DNA of 64,000 bases from an uncultured Colwellia sp. (GTDB lineage: Bacteria; Pseudomonadota; Gammaproteobacteria; Enterobacterales; Alteromonadaceae), in NCBI GenBank assembly GCA_913058245.1, contig CAJXQJ010000006.1, forward strand, positions 141,884 to 205,883, read 5' to 3'. This document shows, piece after piece, positions 57,058 through 64,000 of the stretch. The notes under the pieces are model-generated. The model saw only the letters and a program-made list of their open reading frames with translations. It was not told the origin of the DNA and searched no databases. The translations under genes and the position numbers were made by a program. Every line of letters starts with the position of its first letter. Within the stretch, counting starts at the first letter, position 1.

Positions 57058-57477
57058 CTATCTAACAGGGTTGTTAGTTATACTCATCGGAAGGTAATTA
57101 GTTGTGAACAGGCTGCACAAGCTCGAAATATACAACTTCATCAAGAACTTAAAAGTATTGTAATGCGAAGTAATCTCCATACATTCGCGGTTCACATTAG
57201 AGGTTCAGATAAAATCAACTCTAAACATGTAAAAAGCACCATCAACTCCAAATCACTACGATTTTTAAATGCTGAAGAGTTAGCAACTTATCAACTATAC
57301 CCGGGCACAGTTAATCCTTGGAATACTCAATTTTGTGATTATCATTTACTTTGTGAAAAAATCTTCAAAAACGGATTTATGGCTACCAATAACGGTACCT
57401 TTACACAAGGTATAAAGCTTGATCCTAACGAACTTCGCATGCTTAAAAATGTCAAAATAGGAGTTTTTTCATGCTAG
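57055..57477 (+). CDS. YbaK/ProX-type aminoacyl-tRNA deacylase fold protein
   Basis: 140 residues. Pattern of the YbaK editing domain: ISCEQAAQARNIQLHQELKSIVM (with the conserved Lys in ELK), KSLRFLNAEELATYQLYPGTVNPWN (equivalent to the tG-pGxvsPfg loop), then GFMATNNGTFTQGIKLDPNEL. Known members hydrolyse mischarged tRNAs in trans. No synthetase is attached. Overlaps the ATP-grasp gene by seven bases. Confidence 0.65.
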   Translation: MLSNRVVSYTHRKVISCEQAAQARNIQLHQELKSIVMRSNLHTFAVHIRGSDKINSKHVKSTINSKSLRFLNAEELATYQLYPGTVNPWNTQFCDYHLLCEKIFKNGFMATNNGTFTQGIKLDPNELRMLKNVKIGVFSC

Positions 57478-58448
57478 AAAAGCATAAGAAAGTAATACTT
57501 ATCGCAGAAATAGTTAACACGCATAAAAACTCTGATGCAATGAGCAGAGAATTGGAAAAAACAGAGCTTGCCTATTTGCATGAACTACAATTATCGTTTA
57601 AAGAATTAGGCATTAGCGTTATCCATATTACAACACCGCAAGAAATAGCGTCATTAGCAGAGTTAGACAATGCCGTTGTCTTATCATTATGGAGCGGCGA
57701 AAATAGTAAGTTTAGAAAAGCCATCGTACCTTCTATTTGTGAAACACTAAGAGTAAGTTACATAGGCTCAGACCCTTATGTTTCAATAATATGTCAAGAT
57801 AAAGCACTTTCAAAAACGTTTTCAGAAAAATATAATATACGCTCATCGAATGGCTTTTTAGTTAATCACTCAACCAACCTAAGTATACTTCCTACACTAT
57901 CAGCGCCTCTTGTAATTAAACCAAATGCAGAAGGCGGTTCAATTGGTATCGATGATTCATGTTTAGTTGATGACATAGGGCAAGCTATCGAAAAAGCCAA
58001 GTCATTAATGAGCCATTTCTCATGCGATATTTTAATCGAAGAGTTTTTACCTGGAAAAGAGATTAGTTTTGTTATAACTGGTAATAATGACTCTATAGCT
58101 TTCTTTGAGGCTGTGGAGATTTACTTTGCTGAAAAGCCAGACTTGCTTAATGATTCAATTTTTGGTGTTGATAAAAAGAAGTCAAAGACTAGGCAATTAA
58201 CAGTAAAGCATCGATTGGTAACCGAACTTATCCCTGATGAAGTAACATCAAATATCAAAGCCTTATTTTTTGGATTACAAAAATGTGAAGCGTTGAGAGT
58301 TGACGGAAAGTTGTTTGGTAATAACTTTAAATTAATTGAATTAACGCCCGATATTCATTTAGGAAAGAGTGCAACATTTGCAAGTGCATTTCGACTTGCT
58401 GGGTACAGTCATAGTGAAATGCTAAAAATGCTATTGAACCTAGTCTAA
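57471..58448 (+). CDS. D-Ala-D-Ala ligase-like ATP-grasp protein
   Basis: 325 residues. N-terminal Rossmann-like half (ILIAEIVNTHKNSDAMS) and ATP-grasp half: APLVIKPNAEGGSIGI (ATP lysine), DILIEEFLPGKEISFVI, FKLIELTPDIHLGKSATF. The latter corresponds to the metal-binding EINxxPG block of Ddl, but the Asn is not conserved. Probably joins an amine to a carboxylate using ATP, but substrates are unknown. The nearby deacylase fold suggests aminoacyl or amino-acid chemistry (inference). Its 3' end overlaps the convergent STAND-like gene by nine bases. Confidence 0.75.
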   Translation: MLEKHKKVILIAEIVNTHKNSDAMSRELEKTELAYLHELQLSFKELGISVIHITTPQEIASLAELDNAVVLSLWSGENSKFRKAIVPSICETLRVSYIGSDPYVSIICQDKALSKTFSEKYNIRSSNGFLVNHSTNLSILPTLSAPLVIKPNAEGGSIGIDDSCLVDDIGQAIEKAKSLMSHFSCDILIEEFLPGKEISFVITGNNDSIAFFEAVEIYFAEKPDLLNDSIFGVDKKKSKTRQLTVKHRLVTELIPDEVTSNIKALFFGLQKCEALRVDGKLFGNNFKLIELTPDIHLGKSATFASAFRLAGYSHSEMLKMLLNLV

Positions 58449-60887
58449 ATCAATCGACCAATGAGATAAAAAACCGTAATGAAACTGATGAGAAAGCATA
58501 TAATCATTGCTAGCGTTTCCAATTAGTCTATCTTCCCAATACTTATTACGGCTAATAGGAATACTATTTGCTTTTTCATATGACTCATTACTCTGTATAA
58601 AGTCATTGAACTTTTTGCGGTAAATAATGCTCAAGTTATAATAAACAGAGCGGTCTAACGCGAGATCTTTTTCAGCACTGTATGAGTTTAGTATTGATTG
58701 TAGGTAATCAATATAGCGCGTTAGAAGCTCATTCTCGTCAAGCTCAGCAAGAACATTCAGTAAATTATATGTAATGATTACAGTATCAAAATAAGACGTT
58801 GCTAAATGTTTTGCTTTTAGTAAAAACAGTTTTGACTCTTCAAAATTGGCTTTAAATGCTGATATTACCGCTTTGTTATTTAGCACCATACATTTGTCTA
58901 CACTTCTATGTAATAAGGCCGCTTCGGCTATATTTACGGCGTTTTCAGCTTCAATAAGACGCCCTAATCGTGCATATTGCATTGACAAAGTAAGTTGAAC
59001 TTTGCCTGCCTCTGTTTTCTTATTTTTTGCGACATATGCTCTATATGATTTTTCAAGATTTCCAATACTCGATTCAACCGGTAAAACAATCTCTGAATTT
59101 CTTAAAAACAACGCATAAGAAGTCAATTGTTGATAGCTATCATCCAATAAGTTTAGCTTCTGATAAACACCCTCAGCTTGAACATATTCGTTAATAGATC
59201 TGTAACTTACCATTAAAAGAGTTAATAATTTTACTTCTAGATCTTTAGAAACCTGATAGATTGCTTTATTCAGCAGTGCGTTGCAGATTGCGATACACTC
59301 TTGATGTCTATCAAGCCTATTTAAAAAAGCGGCCCGTACAGTAAGCAATTTAATTTCGTTTGTACCTGCGTAATGCTCACTAACCTCGTAACCCAGTCGA
59401 AACATATCTAATTCGTAATACACCCGCAATACATTAAAAAAACTGTCATCGTCAAATTGCAGCTTATTCTGTTTTACTAAATCTCTCACTGAGGACAAAA
59501 AAGTTTCACATGCTGTTGGTGCACTATCAAGCATTTCAGAATTTTTAAAATGCTCAAGCAATGTTAACAAACTTTGTGAATTCGCTTTACTGTATTGACT
59601 AACAAGAATTGTAAGGCAATCGTATTTTGAGGCAAAATTGAATCTATTAGCTGAAAGAATGCCTTCAAATAATTCAGTTAGTAGCTTATCTACAACTAAC
59701 TGAATAGTGAAAAACCTATCATGTTGCTTAAATGCTTCTTCAAGTGAGTCGTGTGCCAGTGCTAGTACATCATTTTGAGAAACCTTTATTAAGCCTCCTT
59801 TATCAACCAACCTATGTATTGCAAGGTCTGCATCAACGATTAAACCCAACTCAAGGGCTGATGAACAAAGCTCTTTAACTAAACTTCTATGCAGTGAAAT
59901 AGTAGAACAAGATAGTAAAACAACGATAAATGAGCACTGATAGTCTAATGAATCAAAAATAGACTGATACACGTTGTTCGCAAGTGTTTTAAGGTTTGAA
60001 GACTTTAGTCTTTCAATTGAGCCTGCTTCAGAACTCAATAGCATTTTAATATCTTCTAATTTTTTAATGTTGCCTGATGTGTATTTGTAGGCTTCCATCA
60101 CAGATGAAAAAACATCATTATTAACATTCCAAAGCTTTAACACTTCATAGACGCAATGGTCTTCAAGTTTTTGTAAATCTTTTACCTCAATGCGGTTTGC
60201 TGACGTATGAAATATTTGCCGAATATCATTGATATGGAATGCATCATCCTGCTCTTCTCGTACTGTATATTCAAATATTATATTTATTTTGTCACAGTCA
60301 TAAATTAAATCAGATAAATACTTCAACGATGGCACGTCGCATATTTGTATATTCTCTATCGTAATTAAAACTGCTGCATTTTCATTATTTAGATACTGAA
60401 GATTCAGCCTAATATAATCTCTAAGCTCCTGAATATCAGACGTTAATGTGGATTCTCGTATTCTATCTGGCGAGTATTGCCCTGACTGAGTTTTACGCTC
60501 ATAAATTTTACCTGCAAACCTGGTTGGACGGGTTGAATTTAACAGCTCTGTATTATATTTATTTTTTGAACTGCCACTTAAAAAGTTTGCACTAAACTCG
60601 TCGTGCCCAATAATTAAATCTGAACCCTTTGAAATATTATCAATTGAACTCGCAAGTTCTCGAACGAGGAAGCCATCTGGTTTAAGTTCACTTTTCGTTG
60701 CAGAGCTCTGAACTCGAATAGAAATATACTGCTCAAATACATGATCACATAAATGACGAGTAAAAATTGACTTACCAAGACCAGTTGGTGCAGAGATAAA
60801 TAAGATAACACCATCACTAGAGGCAGAAATCAGTTTTTTTACAAAAACCTTATCAGTCTCCCTATTGATCAATGTTTGAGTATCCAT
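58440..60887 (-). CDS. STAND-like P-loop NTPase with TPR-type C-terminus
   Basis: 815 residues. N-terminal AAA/STAND module: Walker A FISAPTGLGKSIFTRHL near residue 32, probable Walker B AAVLITIENIQI with Glu in place of the second acid, then winged-helix-like region (about 300-380). C-terminal half (about 400-800) of helical repeats typical of TPR sensor arrays. No effector domain (nuclease, TIR, protease) or HTH is seen at either end. It may act as a regulator or need a partner. Convergent with the ATP-grasp gene and carrying the shared 24-bp start sequence. Confidence 0.72.
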   Translation of the reverse strand: MDTQTLINRETDKVFVKKLISASSDGVILFISAPTGLGKSIFTRHLCDHVFEQYISIRVQSSATKSELKPDGFLVRELASSIDNISKGSDLIIGHDEFSANFLSGSSKNKYNTELLNSTRPTRFAGKIYERKTQSGQYSPDRIRESTLTSDIQELRDYIRLNLQYLNNENAAVLITIENIQICDVPSLKYLSDLIYDCDKINIIFEYTVREEQDDAFHINDIRQIFHTSANRIEVKDLQKLEDHCVYEVLKLWNVNNDVFSSVMEAYKYTSGNIKKLEDIKMLLSSEAGSIERLKSSNLKTLANNVYQSIFDSLDYQCSFIVVLLSCSTISLHRSLVKELCSSALELGLIVDADLAIHRLVDKGGLIKVSQNDVLALAHDSLEEAFKQHDRFFTIQLVVDKLLTELFEGILSANRFNFASKYDCLTILVSQYSKANSQSLLTLLEHFKNSEMLDSAPTACETFLSSVRDLVKQNKLQFDDDSFFNVLRVYYELDMFRLGYEVSEHYAGTNEIKLLTVRAAFLNRLDRHQECIAICNALLNKAIYQVSKDLEVKLLTLLMVSYRSINEYVQAEGVYQKLNLLDDSYQQLTSYALFLRNSEIVLPVESSIGNLEKSYRAYVAKNKKTEAGKVQLTLSMQYARLGRLIEAENAVNIAEAALLHRSVDKCMVLNNKAVISAFKANFEESKLFLLKAKHLATSYFDTVIITYNLLNVLAELDENELLTRYIDYLQSILNSYSAEKDLALDRSVYYNLSIIYRKKFNDFIQSNESYEKANSIPISRNKYWEDRLIGNASNDYMLSHQFHYGFLSHWSIDLD

Positions 60888-60908
60888 AATTCTTAATTAT
60901 CCTTACTT
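60885..60908 (-). repeat. 24-bp repeat overlapping the STAND-like start codon
   Basis: Exact inverted copy of 57034-57057, again ending at the start codon. The module between the copies comprises the YbaK-like, ATP-grasp and STAND-like genes. Confidence 0.9.
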
Positions 60909-61219
60909 AATTTATTGAAAGAATAACACTAGAGTAATTATTTTTTAAGCATTATGGTAAATAAATAATTAACCTATCAAAAACAGTTTACTTATTGATA
61001 AATTTAAAAAATATCATCCTATTTTTAAAATTGTATACTCCACTCACTCATGACCAACGTTACGATTGCATCTTGCCACGATTACGCTCAAAAATTGCCA
61101 AAATAACGTACAAAAGCTGTCATAAAAAATTAATTCCGTTATCAGTGCAGCTTAATAAGTCATAGACTTTATAAGGATATTCTTAGGCTGTAATAGTTGT
61201 AGACATAAATTTTAAGCAC
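60909..61219. other. Intergenic AT-rich region
   Basis: No gene recognised between the STAND-like gene and the distal end of the integron. Promoter signals for the STAND-like gene are expected here but not resolved. Confidence 0.35.
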
Positions 61220-61247
61220 AAAAAATCCCGCTTGGAATACGGGCTTT
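61220..61247 (-). terminator. Terminator of a short transcript or of the cassette array
   Basis: On the minus strand AAGCCCG and CGGGATT form an imperfect stem (one G-A mismatch) followed by six T. It lies about 40 bp downstream of a consensus promoter. Confidence 0.6.
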
Positions 61248-61285
61248 AATGAAGGTACGAAGTGTACAAATCTTTAGACCCTACC

Positions 61286-61314
61286 ATTATAGTATCTAAA
61301 CTGTAAACTATCAA
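61286..61314 (-). promoter_or_regulatory. Consensus-like sigma-70 promoter at the distal end of the integron
   Basis: On the minus strand TTGATA, exactly 17 bp, TATAAT. With the terminator at 61220-61247 it would give an RNA of about 60 nt with no ORF of note. Confidence 0.55.
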
Positions 61315-61400
61315 AATTGACAGTATTCCTTTGAGATATTGAGGTTTATTTTTATAAATAAAACTGTCTAATAGCCTCTTTCTTGTTAGGCATTTGAAAC

Positions 61401-61925
61401 CTATCTTTTTGATTTATATTGAACAAAACTATAGGTAATCATACTTATAACAACTAAAAACACAAAACCAAACATAAAAAACCAGTCTAAAAAGATTTGA
61501 GCATATTGAGGCTCATTAACCTTTGCATCAGGCAAATATCCATTTCCTTGGTTTTGCTTTAGTAAATCGAGAGTTGAAACATTTGACGACTGGCTAGATA
61601 AATTACGGCAATGTTTCTCATGAGAAATTAAAGGGCCGTTGCTATTAATTCTTGATGTAAATAGAAGTCCTGAAAATGAACCTCCATCGACGTAAACATA
61701 CTCACCAACTACACCTTTCCATACACGCAATACCTCATGCTTAGTTGTAGAAGAATCTGTAGGAATAGGATTACCAAGTTGTACAACAATATCTGAACGG
61801 TTAAACGATTCATTTAGCCATTGAGATCGCTGCTCTTCAGATTTAGCGAATTCACAAGTTATAGTCAAAGCTAAGCTTTGCGTGGATATCAATACAAATG
61901 TAATTAATATAACTAACCTATCCAT
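61401..61925 (-). CDS. Cassette gene: exported protein with C-terminal membrane anchor
   Basis: 174 residues from the ATG that follows the recombination point. The longer frame would translate the attC. Signal peptide (about 1-18), then a small domain ITCEFAKSEEQ..., SDIVVQLGNPI, HEVLRVWKGVVGEYVYVDGG with conserved spacing like bacterial NTR/TIMP-like proteins, and a C-terminal transmembrane helix with basic end YKSKR. Function unknown. Last cassette of the array. Confidence 0.72.
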   Translation of the reverse strand: MDRLVILITFVLISTQSLALTITCEFAKSEEQRSQWLNESFNRSDIVVQLGNPIPTDSSTTKHEVLRVWKGVVGEYVYVDGGSFSGLLFTSRINSNGPLISHEKHCRNLSSQSSNVSTLDLLKQNQGNGYLPDAKVNEPQYAQIFLDWFFMFGFVFLVVISMITYSFVQYKSKR

Positions 61926-61928
61926 GAT

Positions 61929-62028
61929 GCCTAACGCCCTGTTAAGGGGCAAATTGTAGTTGGCTAAAATGTGAAGCGAAGCGGAACCAGCCAACTGTTA
62001 TTTGTCCCGCTTAAACAGCTTGTTAGTT
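61929..62028 (-). repeat. attC site 1
   Basis: Ends GCCTAAC (plus strand) and GTTAGTT. Internal arms GTAGTTGGCTAAAAT and AGCCAACTG pair, as do CTGTTAAGGGG and CCCGCTTAAACAG. Almost identical to attC site 4. The stop codon of the next cassette gene lies inside it. Confidence 0.88.
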
Positions 62029-62382
62029 TTTCAATTGCACATGTAATTCTTTATCACTTTCAAAGAATATTGAAGCCAAGTAATTTATAGTTTCCAGTTC
62101 TTCCTTTGATACTTTGCCAGAATTTAGCAGACTAATAATGTGTGAACGAATCTGAGGTAATTTAGCTTCAATCATTGGCCAAGTTCCGTCATCAGCACCA
62201 TTAATATTTTTCGTAACACGGACAATATTAAATACGTCTTCGGCAGTTAAATCCATTGCCGATTTGGCCATGATTTCATCGCCCAACTCAATCCTTAATG
62301 TTGAAACCCACTCCGGCTCCTGCCCATTAACTTCCATTGTTCCACCCAGAATAATTAATACAGCAAATATATATTTAAACAC
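62023..62382 (-). CDS. Cassette gene: secreted small protein
   Basis: 119 residues with a GTG start chosen because AAGGAAG lies upstream. Signal peptide (about 1-21, ending VNGQ). Mature part is helical and acidic (EWVSTLRIELGDEIMAKSAMDLTAEDVFNIVRV). No family recognised. The stop codon TAA is within the attC border. Confidence 0.6.
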   Translation of the reverse strand: MFKYIFAVLIILGGTMEVNGQEPEWVSTLRIELGDEIMAKSAMDLTAEDVFNIVRVTKNINGADDGTWPMIEAKLPQIRSHIISLLNSGKVSKEELETINYLASIFFESDKELHVQLKN

Positions 62383-62397
62383 TAAACTTCCTTGAAA

Positions 62398-62499
62398 AAC
62401 TAACGCCCCAATAAGGGGCTGATAATAGCTTGCTAAAATGTGTAGCGAAGCGGAACCGAGCAAGCTGTTAGCAGTCCCATCTTAATTGGCTTGTTATAT
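62398..62499 (-). repeat. attC site 2
   Basis: AACTAACGCCCC at one end and GGCTTGTTATAT at the other, with pairing arms AGCTTGCTAAAAT and AGCAAGCTG. More divergent from sites 1 and 4. Confidence 0.85.
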
Positions 62500-63132
62500 T
62501 TCGTTTAAAACCTTACTACATGGATTTTCTGTTCTTATTTCGTTTAACGCTTTAGCTGCTGGTTCCATATACTGGGCACTAACTGCAAAATACTTTTCTG
62601 CGACATGGCAATCATTATGCATTTCATAATGTGTAATGCCTGCATAGAATGGCGCATACTTATGACCGAGTTTTGCTGATTCATCGAAAAGTTCAAAGGC
62701 TTTCTGAAGATTTTTAGGAACATTAGTTCCTGAATAGTATTCAAAACCTAAATAATACAATCCAACATCATCGCCGCCATCACTGGCCTCATGAAGAAGC
62801 TTAATACCTTGTTTAACTGCCTTATCGTAATAGGTTCCAGAAATAAGAAAATTACCTAGTACACTTTTAGCTTTCATATTTCCTAACGATGCAGATTTAT
62901 CAAGATAGCTTTTACCAAGTGATGAAAACTCTTCCCCACCAAAACTAAGAAGACCTACACCTACCATTCCACATGCTATCAATTCAGCTTCGCATGTTTC
63001 TAGCGGCAAAGATTCAATAGCTTCATTAAACTTTCTTTCCTCTATGAGGTTGGTTACCACAACTGATTTATCTTCTTGTCCACAAGACAACAAAGTAAAA
63101 AGAGAAATTAAAGTGATTAGAATTTTACACAT
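62494..63132 (-). CDS. Cassette gene: Sel1-repeat lipoprotein
   Basis: 212 residues. Lipobox LLSC (residues 14-17). Sel1-type repeats follow: AKSVLGNFLISGTYYDKAVKQGIKLLHEASDGGD, GLYYLGFEYYSGTNVPKNLQKAFELFDESAKLGH. Likely an envelope protein-interaction module. Stop codon in attC site 2. Confidence 0.78.
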   Translation of the reverse strand: MCKILITLISLFTLLSCGQEDKSVVVTNLIEERKFNEAIESLPLETCEAELIACGMVGVGLLSFGGEEFSSLGKSYLDKSASLGNMKAKSVLGNFLISGTYYDKAVKQGIKLLHEASDGGDDVGLYYLGFEYYSGTNVPKNLQKAFELFDESAKLGHKYAPFYAGITHYEMHNDCHVAEKYFAVSAQYMEPAAKALNEIRTENPCSKVLNEI

Positions 63133-63145
63133 AACCCCTACAGAA

Positions 63146-63244
63146 ATATAACGCCCAATTAATGGGCATAAAATAGTTTGTTAAAATTTTGAGGAACGAA
63201 AAACAACAAACTGTTTTATGTCCCTGTTTAATTGCTTGTTAGTT
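63146..63244 (-). repeat. attC site 3
   Basis: ATATAACGCCC and GCTTGTTAGTT ends. Inner arms ATAAAATAGTTTGTTAAAAT and AACAAACTGTTTTAT pair. The centre TTTGAGGAACGAAAA differs from the GTGTAGCGAAGCGGAA centre of sites 1, 2 and 4 and matches the partial site at the right edge. Confidence 0.85.
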
Positions 63245-63249
63245 TGCAT

Positions 63250-63513
63250 TTACCGCCTAAAGGATTGTGTAATTTTATAAGCTACAACACCTATGATTGC
63301 GGCAGCTGTACCACCAAATAATTGTGCAACAGGCCACATAGATGCCCCGCCACCTTGATATGGGGTAAAATACTCTGAATATAAAATCCCAATTAGCAAC
63401 ACAACCCAAGGAATAAATCCCGCGAGAATCCACCCAAATTTATTCTTGATATAAATTGCGACCAATGAGCCGAACAGTGAAGATAATATTATTAATATTA
63501 TCCAAACGTACAT
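63250..63513 (-). CDS. Cassette gene: small membrane protein
   Basis: 87 residues from the ATG preceded by AAGGAGG. Two to three transmembrane helices (MYVWIILIILSSLFGSLVAIY, WILAGFIPWVVLLIGILYS, and LFGGTAAAIIGVVAYKI). No recognised family. Confidence 0.65.
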   Translation of the reverse strand: MYVWIILIILSSLFGSLVAIYIKNKFGWILAGFIPWVVLLIGILYSEYFTPYQGGGASMWPVAQLFGGTAAAIIGVVAYKITQSFRR

Positions 63514-63527
63514 ATTGCCTCCTTGCA

Positions 63528-63921
<394 letters not shown>

Positions 63922-63944
63922 TGAACTCCATCCCTCTGCAATAC

Positions 63945-64000
63945 ATATAACGCCCTAATAATGGGCAAAAAATTGTTGGCTAAAATGTTGAGGAACGAAA
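63945..64000 (-). repeat. attC site 5, cut by the window edge
   Basis: ATATAACGCCCTAATAATGGGC, then TTGTTGGCTAAAATGTTGAGGAACG, matching the start of site 3. Confidence 0.8.

Noticed and set aside
61926..61994. N-terminal extension of the last cassette protein (and likewise 62383-62463 for the next cassette)
   Set aside because: These frames translate attC DNA ([11 protein letters not shown] and [11 protein letters not shown]). Better starts lie just inside the cassettes.

Overview
The window is an AT-rich gammaproteobacterial chromosome segment. The order rpsU-yqeY-dnaG-rpoD, a thr operon with a leader peptide, YebG, RMF, DbpA and several Alteromonadales-type small families (DUF3718, DUF3820, probable DUF3083) point to a marine Colwellia/Thalassotalea-like bacterium. 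This taxonomic call is inference from family content and base composition. No 16S gene is present.

1-37.1 kb is ordinary core genome. From left to right it holds: the 5' part of thrA with its attenuator (minus); a response regulator / CheC-like / diguanylate cyclase operon; YgjP-like protease and SOS-type yebG with a perfect LexA box; dbpA; a molybdenum block made of moeA (minus) and divergent moaA-mobA-moaB-modABC-moeB, preceded by an FNR-like site and a probable Moco riboswitch; rmf; msrA; cnoX-like; an orphan glycine-betaine-type binding protein; acyl-CoA dehydrogenase; folB-folK-uppP; plsY; tsaD; the macromolecular-synthesis operon; an MbnP/MbnH copper-protein pair beside a GlyGly-CTERM choice-of-anchor-B protein; and a tRNA-Ile2(CAU).

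37.1-64 kb is accessory DNA that begins just after the tRNA. It contains a dps gene cut by an internally deleted IS3-type element, two orphan Rhs C-terminal tips that both start at the same 18-bp palindrome (one degraded, one with a putative immunity gene), a Fic-like gene with an array of AAGGACA operator-like repeats, transposase remnants, a POT transporter, a TPR membrane protein and a HigBA toxin-antitoxin with two operators. An unusual five-gene unit follows: IS21-type istA-istB, two degenerate primase-core proteins and a tyrosine recombinase. Then comes a tandem pair of unrecognised paralogues.

56.0-60.9 kb is the most interesting block. An operon of tyrosine recombinase, YbaK-like aminoacyl-tRNA deacylase fold and Ddl-like ATP-grasp protein converges on an 815-aa STAND-like P-loop/TPR protein. 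An identical 24-bp sequence overlaps the start codons of both the YbaK-like gene and the STAND-like gene. 61.4 kb to the window end is the distal part of a chromosomal integron: five small minus-strand cassettes separated by about 100-bp attC sites, with the integrase expected beyond the right edge.
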